Below are positions 1 to 8,403 of a stretch of 64,000 nt of DNA, one piece after another. The position numbers and the translations under genes are program-made. How positions within the stretch are numbered: the first letter of the stretch is position 1; the number at the start of each line of letters is the position of its first letter. Origin of the DNA: Oscillospiraceae bacterium. Lineage in GTDB: Bacteria; Bacillota; Clostridia; Oscillospirales; Oscillospiraceae. The notes under the pieces are model-generated. The model did no database searches and was not told where the DNA came from. It was given only the letters and a program-made list of their open reading frames with translations. Where the stretch lies: the NCBI GenBank assembly GCA_902802045.1, contig CADCKQ010000005.1, positions 1 to 64,000 on the forward strand. Direction: 5' to 3'.

Positions 1-311
<311 letters not shown>

Positions 312-386
312 GTATTTCAAGCATGCAGGTTCTTTCCTTGCTTTTTCCTTCCTGTTCAGTTTTCAGGGCGCAAAAAAGGAATACCC

Positions 387-461
387 GGCCCGATGGTCAA
401 GTGGTCAAGACGGGGGCCTCTCACGCCCCAATCGGGAGTTCGACTCTCCCTCGGGTCACCA
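387..461 (+). tRNA. tRNA-Glu (anticodon CTC)
   Basis: A full cloverleaf can be drawn. The acceptor GGCCCGA pairs with TCGGGTC, the anticodon stem GGGGC/GCCCC closes the loop CTCTCAC with anticodon CTC, and the T-loop is TTCGACT. The discriminator A and CCA (459-461) are encoded. It lies 75 nt after the 23S end and 6 nt before the next tRNA, so it is probably part of the rRNA transcript. Confidence 0.95.
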
Positions 462-467
462 TTTTAC

Positions 468-543
468 GCACCATTAGCTCAGCTGGTAGAGCACCTGACT
501 CTTAATCAGGGTGTCCGGGGTTCGAGTCCCCGATGGTGTACCA
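468..543 (+). tRNA. tRNA-Lys (anticodon CTT)
   Basis: The acceptor GCACCAT pairs with ATGGTGT, with a G-U pair at position 1-72. The anticodon stem CCTGA/TCAGG closes the loop CTCTTAA, giving CTT. The T-loop is TTCGAGT and CCA is encoded at 541-543. It sits between tRNA-Glu and 5S rRNA, inside the rRNA operon. Confidence 0.95.
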
Positions 544-546
544 TCA

Positions 547-662
<116 letters not shown>

Positions 663-690
663 ACAGGTTCGAATCCTACAGGGGGCGCCA
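663..690 (+). pseudogene. 3' end of a tRNA (T-loop, acceptor strand and CCA) fused to 5S
   Basis: Directly after 5S comes a T-loop (GGTTCGAATCC) followed by AGGGGGCGCCA, which looks like the 3' acceptor strand, discriminator and CCA of a tRNA. No matching 5' acceptor (GCCCCCT), D-arm or anticodon arm is present upstream, because that space is 5S. Only three of five T-stem pairs form. It is a truncated tRNA, left either by recombination between rRNA operons or by an assembly join. It may still serve as a processing signal, but that is speculation. Confidence 0.6.
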
Positions 691-693
691 GAA

Positions 694-724
694 AGAGGCA
701 TCTGCTGCGGCAGATGCCTTTCTG
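694..724 (+). terminator. Terminator of the rRNA operon
   Basis: A perfect 10-bp stem (AGGCATCTGC / GCAGATGCCT) with loop TGCG is followed by TTCT. It lies just after the tRNA remnant and ends the rRNA/tRNA transcript. Confidence 0.8.
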
Positions 725-768
725 TATATCCCGATTTAACGGATTGTTTAATAATCCCGCGAAAGACG

Positions 769-777
769 TGCTATAAT
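769..777 (+). promoter_or_regulatory. Extended -10 promoter (TGCTATAAT)
   Basis: TGC plus a consensus TATAAT lies 30 nt before the start of the next gene. No good -35 sits at 17 bp, which fits an extended -10 promoter. Confidence 0.6.
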
Positions 778-806
778 GGTCCGGATACAAAAAGGAGATG
801 GACGCG

Positions 807-1844
807 ATGAACGAAGAGATCATAGAAGAAACCGGAAAGCCGAAAAAGCGTTTCAGATGGGGGCTGTTCTTCTCGGTCCTGATCATCCTCGCGGTGATCG
901 CCGCTTCAGGCGTACTTTTCATATACCTGCCCTATACGGAGTCCATGGCCGAGTACGAGGCGGCGCTCGACGCGGAGACCCGCGCGGAGATAAGCTTCGA
1001 AAAAGCCGCGGAGCAGGTCTCGGAGGCGAATGAGGAGCTCGAGGCCTCCATAGACCTGATAAACCGCGTGATAGGCCTCGGAGGAGCGCCTCTGGATCCC
1101 GCGACTCTCGACGCCGCGAAGGCTGCCGTCGAAAAGGCGGAGAGCGCGCTGGTCCCCGTTCCGACGCTCAGCGGCGTGATAGGACAGACCGGAGAGTTTA
1201 CCCCGGGCATCAGGGACATCAAAGGCATAATCGCGGAGACCGCTCTTTTGAACAAATACACGGAGCTTCTGGGCAACGCCTCGTCCGCGCTCGGAACTCC
1301 GGACTACAGTGAAGTGACTGCCCTTCTCGAGCAGGCCCAGAAGGACCTCGAGGACAGCATAGACCTGAGAGTGAAGATCACGGACCCGAACGCGCAGAGC
1401 GTCATCTCGGCACTTAAGTCTGTCAGCGGGATAATCTCGGCCGAGGCCGCGACAGAGGATAACGACCCCTTCGCTATGCTCGGCACGGAGGACGGCTATA
1501 CTTCCTGCATATTCTTCGAAAGCGATCTGGTCCCGGCGGAGCTCCCCGAAGAGGAAGCGGCTGAGGAGCCGGACGAAAACGCGGAGGGCGAAAATGCTCC
1601 CGATGAGGAAGCGGCTGAGCCCGAAGCAGAGGCTCCGAAAGCCCTCACGACAGAGGCGGGAGGCGCCATAGAGGTCTATGAGTCAGCTGAGCTTGCCGAG
1701 AGCAGGGATGAGGCCCTGACAAAGACCGCGAACGCGGACTTCCACACAGTCTTCGGCTCGATGGTGATAAGGCTCTCCCCAAAGCTCAGCGCAATTCAGC
1801 AGCAGGAGCTTCTTGAGGCGATCGAGGCCGCGCTCCTGAAATAA
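807..1844 (+). CDS. Membrane-anchored coiled-coil protein of unknown function
   Basis: The 345-aa product is not a family I can name. It starts at ATG 807, 9 nt after GGAG; the in-frame ATG at 798 would leave no room for a ribosome binding site. A basic N-terminus (PKKRFRW) leads into one membrane segment (about residues 18-40). The remainder should lie outside the cell. It contains Ala/Glu-rich heptad-like stretches (about 45-90 and 160-190), an acidic low-complexity linker rich in EEAAEEPDE near 240-275, and a short C-terminal domain. It stands alone between an extended -10 promoter and a terminator. A structural or sensing surface role is possible, but nothing in the sequence proves it. 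Confidence 0.75.
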   Translation: MNEEIIEETGKPKKRFRWGLFFSVLIILAVIAASGVLFIYLPYTESMAEYEAALDAETRAEISFEKAAEQVSEANEELEASIDLINRVIGLGGAPLDPATLDAAKAAVEKAESALVPVPTLSGVIGQTGEFTPGIRDIKGIIAETALLNKYTELLGNASSALGTPDYSEVTALLEQAQKDLEDSIDLRVKITDPNAQSVISALKSVSGIISAEAATEDNDPFAMLGTEDGYTSCIFFESDLVPAELPEEEAAEEPDENAEGENAPDEEAAEPEAEAPKALTTEAGGAIEVYESAELAESRDEALTKTANADFHTVFGSMVIRLSPKLSAIQQQELLEAIEAALLK

Positions 1845-1867
1845 TATACGAACGATCTGCAGTTTAA

Positions 1868-1897
1868 GGAAGACGCTCCGGCGTCTTCCTTCTTTTT
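1868..1897 (+). terminator. Intrinsic terminator
   Basis: A 9-bp stem GGAAGACGC / GCGTCTTCC with loop TCCG is followed by a T-rich tail. It ends the transcript of the gene at 807. Confidence 0.85.
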
Positions 1898-1938
1898 ATG
1901 ACATTGAAAAATAATACCCCGTATGTTTTAATAACCGC

Positions 1939-3555
1939 ATGAAAAGACTGCTCAAAAAACTCACGGCAGCGCTTGCCGCCGCCGTACTGATATTCTCTTT
2001 TCTTCCCGCGGCCTTTGCGGACGGAGAGGCCTTGGGCGGCAGCGCGGACTTCGACTTTGTCAGCGGCATATACACGCTCTCCATCGGGACCGACGACGGC
2101 TGCTACATGCTCTCTGCGGAGAACACGGTCTGGCTCTTCAGAAGCAGTAACGGGGGTACGGCCGTCGAGAGCATCGACATCGTGACGGGGCAGAGGTGGG
2201 AAGCCCCTCTTTCCTACAACGCCGCGGATTTCGCCTTTAAGCTCTCGGTCCTGGACGGAGCCAGGCTCTGTGTTACGGCCTCCGGCATGACAGGGGATGA
2301 GTTTTATATAGAGATCCTGTCCCCTTCCTGCGAAAGGGAGCGCTTTCTTAAATACGGCGCGGTCCCGACGGAGAGCGTCGTCCCGAACGACGGGAAGCAG
2401 GCCCTTCTGGTCCTCGGAAAGCACCGCCTTCTGATAGCGGATCTTGAGACGGGAGAGCTAAAGACCCGCCTCACCTTCAGAAACGCCTTCGACGTATCCG
2501 TCGAATACCTGGAGAAAAACGGCCTCAAAGTCGGCCGCGAGCAGGACTACATCTGGGAAAACTTACGCGTTTACAGCGCGAAAACGGGCGCGCTTATAAA
2601 GGACTACTCGGAGAGCCCTCTTGCCTCGGAGGGAATCATTTCCTGCATGACGGACAGCGGCAAAGTCGCTGCCTACAGCAGGGACGGGACCTTCTACCTG
2701 GCCGATCCCTTCGCGGAGGTCCTCGAGGGAGAGGCCGCTATCTACTACAGCGCCCTTCCGGACACGGAGACCGGGGCCGTCGCGAAAAGGCTGTTTCTGG
2801 AGCGCGGCGTCGAGATCTTTTGGGGCGCGATGCACTGCGACATAAGCCCCTTCTGCGCCTATGACTATGTCCCCGCGACGGACGGCGAGGGGACCCTGAG
2901 CGCCGTCCGGAAGATAGAGAGCTTCGTAAACTCACTGCCCGAAGGTATGATCAGCGAACTTCTGATGAACGACATGACGAGGCTCAGGTTCTATCTTCTC
3001 GACGAGCTCTCCTACGCCGGCGTCAGATACAGCGGATACACCGTGAAATACGGCAGCTTCATGAACATAACGGTAAACACCGGCTGGAACGCTTCGGTCG
3101 TCTCGGACACGATAGTCCACGAGTTCTTCCACGCCCTGCGCTACCGCCCCGAGGAGATAGAGCTGCTCTACGGGATTCCCGTGCTGAGCTCCTGGTTCTC
3201 TCTCATGCCCGAGCAGGTGAGAGGGCTCTACTACGCGGAGCTCTCCGCGGACCAGTGGTTTTCGCTCTATGACAAGGCCTATACCGCCGAGGGCGGCGGG
3301 GACGACGACAGCGTCTGGTTCGCGCGGGCCTATTCGAGGCTCGACTCCTCCGAGGACATGGCGACTCTCTTCGAGGCCATGTGTGACGAAAACGGAGGGG
3401 AGGTCCTGAAATATACGCACCTAAACGAAAAAGCCAGATACCTCGCCGTCATGATCCGCCTCTGCTACCCCTCATGCACGGACGCCCCTCCGATGCCCTG
3501 GGAGAGGAACATCTCCGTCGACCCGCACGAGTTCGACTGGATAATATTTCAGTAA
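1939..3555 (+). CDS. Secreted putative zinc metallopeptidase (HExxH)
   Basis: The 538-aa product begins with a signal peptide: the basic MKRLLKK, a hydrophobic stretch, and a likely cut after AFA near residue 27. The first 270 residues alternate short beta-type segments that resemble a propeller of WD/PQQ type, but I cannot name the family. The C-terminal third has H394-E-F-F-H398, the metal and catalytic motif of zincin peptidases. A candidate third ligand is E434 in the following helix (ELSAD), the gluzincin arrangement. It is probably exported and active on protein or peptidoglycan peptides, though the substrate is unknown. No strong ribosome binding site precedes ATG 1939, so the start is slightly uncertain. 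There is no linked operon partner. Confidence 0.7.
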   Translation: MKRLLKKLTAALAAAVLIFSFLPAAFADGEALGGSADFDFVSGIYTLSIGTDDGCYMLSAENTVWLFRSSNGGTAVESIDIVTGQRWEAPLSYNAADFAFKLSVLDGARLCVTASGMTGDEFYIEILSPSCERERFLKYGAVPTESVVPNDGKQALLVLGKHRLLIADLETGELKTRLTFRNAFDVSVEYLEKNGLKVGREQDYIWENLRVYSAKTGALIKDYSESPLASEGIISCMTDSGKVAAYSRDGTFYLADPFAEVLEGEAAIYYSALPDTETGAVAKRLFLERGVEIFWGAMHCDISPFCAYDYVPATDGEGTLSAVRKIESFVNSLPEGMISELLMNDMTRLRFYLLDELSYAGVRYSGYTVKYGSFMNITVNTGWNASVVSDTIVHEFFHALRYRPEEIELLYGIPVLSSWFSLMPEQVRGLYYAELSADQWFSLYDKAYTAEGGGDDDSVWFARAYSRLDSSEDMATLFEAMCDENGGEVLKYTHLNEKARYLAVMIRLCYPSCTDAPPMPWERNISVDPHEFDWIIFQ

Positions 3556-3646
3556 AGAACAGATGAAACTGCCCGGCCGATCCTTCGTTATACCCTCCTG
3601 TATAACGGTTACTTACATTAAGGTTTTATTGTAATCCGGTTTTTGT

Positions 3647-4105
3647 AAGTGCGGAAATTCATTTTACGCACTTTTTAAAATTGGCTCTAACCCTTGCGCT
3701 GCAGTTTTTAGCACTTTTAGCACTTTTCACACCCGACCGTACATTTTTATGTTTGGGATTCATACAGATCGCTATTGCCGGATTTTTTCCGAGTCTTTTT
3801 ATTAAGTCTTATAATATTACAGAGGATGTATTCAGCATTTTTCATATCCTCATCCGTCTGTTCCCGAGAACACCCCGAAACCCGGTCCGTCTAATCTGTC
3901 CCTTACGGAGAGAGCCGTATCGTAATCCGGGAACGCAGAGATATCGTGGGACTTTTGAAAGACAAAACTTAAGGATCATAAAGCAATATTCTGAAAAATA
4001 AATGGCTGAGTGCGAAAAGTGCTAAAAGTGTAAAAAATCGAAAAACACTGCGCCGCAACCATTCCAGAACTTTGCTTAAAAGTGCGGAAATTAATTTACG
4101 CACTT
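3647..4105. repeat. Large imperfect palindrome (MITE-like element)
   Basis: The ends each contain a small hairpin AAGTGCG...CGCACTT (3647-3673 and 4080-4105). Inside these lies a second inverted pair: TAGCACTTTTAGCACTTTTC on the left (around 3709-3728) matches GAAAAGTGCTAAAAGTGT on the right (4014-4031). The arms span about 85-95 nt and are imperfect, flanking a core of about 280 nt with no convincing gene. The symmetry resembles a miniature inverted-repeat transposable element. I see no clear target-site duplication and no transposase. Confidence 0.5.
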
Positions 4106-4310
4106 TTAGAAATCACTCGAACAGTTCTTTTTATACCAGAAGGACCTTCAGCCTTCCGCTTTCACAGGCTTTGATTTCAATTCTTCTTCCCGTCTTTCCG
4201 GCCTCGCTGATGATCGCCAGGAAAATGCTGAACTGAAAAGTGCAAAAAATGATCGGTACAAAATCCGAAATGGAAACTGTACCGCTTCACTCGCAATGAC
4301 GGAATACTTC

Positions 4311-4391
4311 GTTTCGTCAGAATAAACAAAAAAAGTCCGCCAAAATTGTTGAAAAGTCACAATTTAAGGCGGGCTTTGCGTTTGGTATAAT
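4311..4391 (+). repeat. Dispersed hairpin repeat, copy A, ending in an extended -10
   Basis: GTTTCGTCAGAATAAACAAA recurs at 6583. It is followed by a hairpin: CCGCC and AAATTGT pair with ACAATTT and GGCGG. A perfect extended -10 (TGGTATAAT, 4383-4391) follows, about 140 nt before the next gene. It may end transcription from the left and start it to the right. Confidence 0.5.
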
Positions 4392-4398
4392 AACAAAA

Positions 4399-4500
4399 AC
4401 GGATTGCCTCGGGCTGAAAACAAAACCTGTCATTGTGAGACCCATTCCGCAGAATGGTCGTGACAATCCGTATTCCTCCGGGTTTTGTTCAGGCCTCGCA
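4399..4500. repeat. Nested REP-like palindrome
   Basis: The outer arms ACGGATTG (4399-4406) and CAATCCGT (4464-4471) enclose an inner hairpin, GACCCATTC / GAATGGTC-type, near 4438-4459. A second pair, CTGAAAACAAAACC (4415-4428) and GGTTTTGTTCAG (4480-4491), overlaps it. The cores GGATTGCC and TCGCAATGAC-type recur at 4283, 6509 and 61941. Confidence 0.5.
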
Positions 4501-4531
4501 TTAACAACATTTACAAATAAGGAAATAAAAA

Positions 4532-4684
4532 ATGGAAACTCATTCAGATAAAAAAGATCTTGCGAAAGAAGCTCTTGAAAAGAGCCTGGAAGAAGGGCTT
4601 GAAGAGTCGGATGAGATCGTAAGACTGTTTATAGAGAAGTACGGTGATCCCGGAGATTGGCTTGGAAACGAAAATGATACGTGA
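4532..4684 (+). CDS. Small acidic ORF overlapping the ankyrin-like gene
   Basis: The 50-codon ORF starts at ATG 4532, 8 nt after AAGGA (4519-4523), the best ribosome binding site in this locus. It is charged and helical (KEALEKSLEEGLEESDEIV). Its last 11 bases overlap the likely start of the next gene (ATG 4674) in another frame. Either it is a translationally coupled leader gene, or it is the true N-terminus of the downstream protein separated by a frameshift. The next gene lacks a strong ribosome binding site of its own, which fits both readings. I do not recognise a family. Confidence 0.5.
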   Translation: METHSDKKDLAKEALEKSLEEGLEESDEIVRLFIEKYGDPGDWLGNENDT

Positions 4685-5402
4685 GATAGACCAGGAATTA
4701 TATAAAGCGTGCACAAAAGAGCCGGCAGATCTCAATTATATTGAAGATCTGCTCAAGGCAGGAGCAGATCCTATGGGCAGGATCATAGATGGATACAAAG
4801 ATAAGAATTTCCTTTATCCTGCTCTGGTTTACGAATTCGTAGGAGCCGGCGACGACAGTCCGAAAGATTTTTATGACATGACAGCCTTGTTCCTTCGATA
4901 CGGGATGGACATTGAAAAGCCGGAAACTGATTATGAGAACCCTGATTCATATAATCCGCTGTGGCCTTTCGGTTTTTATTCAGGAGAGAATACATTAAAG
5001 ATCCTGAATCTCCTTTTGGAACACGGACTGTCCTCTGAAGCTGCCGGACAGGCATGGGGGCATGCAATTTTCGATTATTTTGATGTTTGGGGAGAGCTTG
5101 AAGACGACTTCTGTTATGAAATGTTCTACTATACGATCAAAATGATAATGCTCATTGCATCCTATCCGCACGTTCTGAATGCAGATAAACAATTGCAGGA
5201 TCTGATATGGTTTTCTCAAAACACTTATGATGTAAAGAACTTCAGAAACTGGAATGGATACGATTTCGATGTTGATACCGGTAAATGTTCGCGGGGCTTT
5301 CCGGAAGTATACCGCTCTATCGTCACGATAAAAGAAAAAACTTCCGGTCTGCCTGTTTGGAAAATGGGTCTTGGAATATCGCCGAATGAAGCGAACGAAT
5401 AG
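4674..5402 (+). CDS. Ankyrin-like repeat protein
   Basis: The 242-aa product (an upstream in-frame ATG at 4644 is an alternative start) has one clear ankyrin-like repeat near the N-terminus (NYIEDLLKAGADP). A second, degenerate one is near residues 95-125 (TLKILNLLLEHGLSSEAA). It has no signal peptide and no membrane segment, so it is probably cytoplasmic. Proteins of this type are common as immunity or adaptor proteins in contact-dependent toxin loci, but no toxin is adjacent, so the role is open. It is followed 14 nt later by another small gene, probably in one operon. Its base composition is AT-richer than the core genes. Confidence 0.65.
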   Translation: MIREIDQELYKACTKEPADLNYIEDLLKAGADPMGRIIDGYKDKNFLYPALVYEFVGAGDDSPKDFYDMTALFLRYGMDIEKPETDYENPDSYNPLWPFGFYSGENTLKILNLLLEHGLSSEAAGQAWGHAIFDYFDVWGELEDDFCYEMFYYTIKMIMLIASYPHVLNADKQLQDLIWFSQNTYDVKNFRNWNGYDFDVDTGKCSRGFPEVYRSIVTIKEKTSGLPVWKMGLGISPNEANE

Positions 5403-5416
5403 GAGACGGATAACCC

Positions 5417-5785
5417 ATGAATAAGATAATAATTCTTTGCAGGAATACAGACGGGGTTAAAGTAAAAAAGCATTATAAAAAAGGAGAATTCCCGTTGCCG
5501 GTCTATGAGACCCTGTATAATTTCAATAAAAGGCAGCTTGAATCGGAGCTTGAAGAGCGCAATGACGGGCTTAAGAATTACGTCTGGGACGTGGAGCATA
5601 TCTATGACCTGACGAAAGATAAAGATCGGCAGGAATACATTAAATACTGTATAGACTGCTTCTACGACAAAGACTGCCGGGACGGGCATTCGAAGCTCAT
5701 GGGCGCAAAGTTCGTGGCGAATCTGGACAGATATATAGAGCAGGATCTGGATCGGATCAAGACACCCCCAATAAGTAAAAAATGA
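5417..5785 (+). CDS. Hypothetical protein
   Basis: The 122-aa product is not a family I recognise. ATG 5417 lies about 10 nt after AGGAG (5402-5406), which overlaps the stop of the ankyrin-like gene, so the two are probably co-translated. The protein is hydrophilic and rich in Lys, Asp and Tyr. It has a helical middle (about residues 35-60) and one cysteine pair around CIDCFYDKDC near residue 76-86. There is no signal peptide. A role as partner of the ankyrin-like protein is suggested only by the tight spacing. Confidence 0.6.
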   Translation: MNKIIILCRNTDGVKVKKHYKKGEFPLPVYETLYNFNKRQLESELEERNDGLKNYVWDVEHIYDLTKDKDRQEYIKYCIDCFYDKDCRDGHSKLMGAKFVANLDRYIEQDLDRIKTPPISKK

Positions 5786-5926
5786 TGATATAGACGAAAG
5801 CCAGTTTTCAGGTTGCGGTATATATCGCATAAACTGAAGAAGAAAGGGTTTTACGTCAGACCCGTCTGTTTTGTATTATGGGTCTTAAGCAGGAAAAATG
5901 AGTACCGATGAAAAGGATATCGCTTT

Positions 5927-6469
5927 ATGAGGATCGAAATTACTGAAAAAGGCAGCGATGCATTCTGCCGCGAGGTTGTAAATAATACAGCGCAATACCG
6001 CAGCATCCTTAAGAACCACAATCACAAACTCAAGGACTACTTCAGGCAGTTCCGGCTTCTCCTGGTCCTGGGCGCGGCAGTTCTGGTTATTCTCATCCTG
6101 ATGGCGGTCTTCTGGGGCGTTGATCCGTTTGATTATGCGATCATTGCTGCTCTTAGCATAGAAGTTATTATGTGTGCGGGATATTTGTATGTCCTGAACA
6201 AAATGCTCAAAGCAATGCTGGCTGATTCCCGTACATCTGTATTATCCCTAGATGAGACCGGGGTGGAGCTCAATAAGGGCGGCTCCCAGATCGTGAAGCT
6301 CGGATGGGATAACATTGCCGTAGTGCGTGCCGATAAAGAGAGCCTCACCTTCGTTTCAGGCGATCGCACAGGGATCATAATCTCAGCTGCAAAGAATTAT
6401 GCGGATGAAATACTGGTATGGCTGCGGGAGAATCTTCCGTCCGTGGAAGTTGTGGAGAGTTCAAAATAA
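5927..6469 (+). CDS. YcxB-like membrane protein
   Basis: The 180-aa product has a cytoplasmic N-terminal stretch and two membrane helices (about residues 42-65 and 70-90). A C-terminal soluble domain (about 100-172) follows, with the pattern GWDNIAVVRADKESLTFVSG typical of YcxB-like (PF14317) domains. The function of that family is unknown. ATG 5927 follows AAAGG by about 10 nt. A ten-codon ORF (5898-5930) with its own AGGA site overlaps the start as ATGA and could couple translation, or may be chance. The locus lies between repeats and the DarT/DarG pair. Confidence 0.65.
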   Translation: MRIEITEKGSDAFCREVVNNTAQYRSILKNHNHKLKDYFRQFRLLLVLGAAVLVILILMAVFWGVDPFDYAIIAALSIEVIMCAGYLYVLNKMLKAMLADSRTSVLSLDETGVELNKGGSQIVKLGWDNIAVVRADKESLTFVSGDRTGIIISAAKNYADEILVWLRENLPSVEVVESSK

Positions 6470-6508
6470 AGACTCTTAAGTGCTGCCGGGGTCAGACCCT
6501 TAACGGAG

Positions 6509-6542
6509 CGGATTGCCGCGGAGCAAAGCTCCTTGCAATGAC
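6509..6542. repeat. REP-like palindrome
   Basis: GGATTGC, then a hairpin GGAGC-AAA-GCTCC, then TTGCAATGAC, so ATTGC and GCAAT also pair. The same design occurs at 61941 and in part at 4283 and 4399. It lies in the gap between the YcxB-like and DarT genes. Confidence 0.55.
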
Positions 6543-6582
6543 AAGGGAAACAGATCATTCACAAACTCGGAATATAAAAACT

Positions 6583-6661
6583 GTTTCGTCAGAATAAACA
6601 AAAAAACCGCTAAAATTGTTGAAGATTCACAATTTAAAGAAGGTGTAATTCTTAGTATAGT
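6583..6661 (+). repeat. Dispersed hairpin repeat, copy B, with candidate -10 upstream of darT
   Basis: This is a copy of the 4311 repeat: GTTTCGTCAGAATAAACAAA, then an AAATTGT/ACAATTT stem (outer GC arm lost). TATAGT at 6656-6661 could be the -10 for the toxin-antitoxin operon. In both copies the repeat lies upstream of an accessory gene and is followed within about 20-25 nt by a -10 sequence. Confidence 0.45.
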
Positions 6662-6760
6662 ATTTAAATAGATTATAGCGTTATAGATTGTAATGATAGC
6701 AGGATAAAAAAGACTAAAAAAATGATTTATGTAAAATAGATTAAATGAGAGGTTAATGCT

Positions 6761-7672
6761 GTGTCAGAAGTCAAAGCCGGTTCAGTCGTTTATTATGCCT
6801 GTGGGAAAAAGTATGTAAAAACAGAAGTTAAAAGTGTAAAAAAATCAGGCAGTTATTATATACTGGAATTAGAGTTTGAGAACGACTTTAATAACAGAAA
6901 ATCAATAGCATCTCTTTCAAGTATGTTTGGGAAATTTTTGTTTTTGAATGAACAGGATATAAACAGACCTCTTTCAGAGCTTCATTATTCAGAATTGAAG
7001 TTTATATGCAGCGAATCGCCTAAATATTCTGTTCCTCCGGAGCCGGAAATCAAAAAAAAGGCAGAAAAAGGCTTACTGGATATAATAAGAGAGTACTATC
7101 CTGTTTTTGAGGGTCCGGTTCATGCAACTGAACTTGATAATGCAATAAGCATAATTAAAACCAGGAAACTGTATTCCAGAAAAGCTATAAAAGAACTAAA
7201 AGCTGATTTTATAGATAGGGCAGATCTAGATGTAATAACATCAACTGATATTAATAATCCATTTATAGAAGAGTGTGTAAGATTTTATTTCAGGCCTGGA
7301 ACACCGACTCATTATGCCGCAAATTATAAGCGACCAGTCTTATTAGTTTTCAACCCCGAGATATTTAAACTCGACAATGCAGTTTTTTTCAGTCAGACTC
7401 CAGCCGGTAAAAAGATGAAACCCAGAACGATTGAAGAATCAATTGGCTTTGATTGGGAAACAATACTTAGCAGAGGTCCATACGACAGAACAAAGAATTC
7501 AATCAAACAGAAAAGAAATGCAGAATTCTGTGTACATGGAGAATATGTGTCTACAGATTATCTGTTGAAAGTATATTTCCGATCAGAAGAAGATAGAAAT
7601 GAGTGCATTAAGGCAACGAGTAACAGTAGTATATTTAAAGTAAACAAGGATATATTTGATAATTTTCAATAA
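6761..7672 (+). CDS. darT: DarT-like DNA ADP-ribosyltransferase toxin with N-terminal extension
   Basis: The 303-aa product starts at GTG 6761, 8 nt after GAGAGG. Residues about 105-300 match the DarT (DUF4433) fold. H121 in GPVHATELDN corresponds to the NAD-binding H-x-T. YFRPGTPTHY is the central motif, and NAEFCVHGEY holds the catalytic glutamate E255. DarT attaches ADP-ribose from NAD to thymidine in single-stranded DNA, blocking replication; it is known as a toxin and as anti-phage defence. Residues 1-95 form an extra beta-rich domain (GSVVYYACGKKYVKTEVKSV...) not found in the minimal toxin. It is paired with a macrodomain antitoxin 6 nt downstream. Family assignment is confident from motifs; activity is inferred. 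Confidence 0.85.
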   Translation: MSEVKAGSVVYYACGKKYVKTEVKSVKKSGSYYILELEFENDFNNRKSIASLSSMFGKFLFLNEQDINRPLSELHYSELKFICSESPKYSVPPEPEIKKKAEKGLLDIIREYYPVFEGPVHATELDNAISIIKTRKLYSRKAIKELKADFIDRADLDVITSTDINNPFIEECVRFYFRPGTPTHYAANYKRPVLLVFNPEIFKLDNAVFFSQTPAGKKMKPRTIEESIGFDWETILSRGPYDRTKNSIKQKRNAEFCVHGEYVSTDYLLKVYFRSEEDRNECIKATSNSSIFKVNKDIFDNFQ

Positions 7673-7678
7673 ATTAAA

Positions 7679-8377
7679 ATGATAGAGTATTATTCTGGAA
7701 CGGTTTTTAATACCGATGCAAAAGCAATAGTAAATACAGTAAATACTGTAGGGGTAATGGCAGCTGGACTGGCTCTTGAAATGGCTTTACGCTATCCGGA
7801 AATGTATGAGCAATATAAGGATCAGTGCGAGAAGAACCTGTTAAGAACAGGAAAAGTCAGTTATTTCAAAGATAAAAGCGGGATTACAATCGTAAATTTC
7901 CCGACAAAATGGCATTTTAAATATCCTTCTCAGCTGAAATGGATCGATGAGGGATTAGAAGATTTTGTTTCTACATATAAGGCTAACGCAATAGAATCAG
8001 TTGCATTTCCAAAACTGGGCTGTCTTAACGGAGGGCTTTCCTGGATTCAAGTGAAGCCGTTGATGGAGAAATATCTCCAGCCGCTTGACTTAAAAGTGTA
8101 TGTATGTACCGACGAAGATAAGGCTCCTGTTGGGAAAGAAAAGCAGATGGTAGACTCTTATAATGCTATTAGCATTAAAGAATTGTCTAAAAATATAAAG
8201 CTTACTAAAAAACAAATAGACCTCCTAAAGGAGTATCATCCGATAGACAGATTCTGGAAACTATCAAAAATCAAAGGGATAGGGCCCAAAACATATTCAG
8301 CAGTTTTTAATTATTTCTATAATCTTGGAGGTGTTGAAACTCCAAAAGAGAATGAGCAAATTGGACTGTTCGATTAG
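7679..8377 (+). CDS. darG: DarG-like macrodomain antitoxin
   Basis: The 232-aa product has an N-terminal macrodomain (about 1-150). It shows AIVNTVNTVGVMAAGLAL, NFPTKWHFKYPSQLKWI and FPKLGCLNGGLSW, the three DarG signatures. DarG removes ADP-ribose from DNA and binds DarT. The loop usually written GVMGKG reads GVMAAG here, a change close to the ADP-ribose site. Residues 150-232 form a small helical domain ending in KIKGIGPKTYSAV, which resembles a helix-hairpin-helix DNA-binding turn. There is no Shine-Dalgarno sequence before ATG 7679, and the gap to darT is 6 nt, so translation is probably coupled. Confidence 0.85.
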   Translation: MIEYYSGTVFNTDAKAIVNTVNTVGVMAAGLALEMALRYPEMYEQYKDQCEKNLLRTGKVSYFKDKSGITIVNFPTKWHFKYPSQLKWIDEGLEDFVSTYKANAIESVAFPKLGCLNGGLSWIQVKPLMEKYLQPLDLKVYVCTDEDKAPVGKEKQMVDSYNAISIKELSKNIKLTKKQIDLLKEYHPIDRFWKLSKIKGIGPKTYSAVFNYFYNLGGVETPKENEQIGLFD

Positions 8378-8403
8378 CATTATTATTTATAAAAAAATGA
8401 CAG

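Noticed and set aside
3681..4001. 106-codon ORF inside the large palindrome
   Set aside because: No ribosome binding site, biased composition and overlap of the palindrome arm; likely chance.
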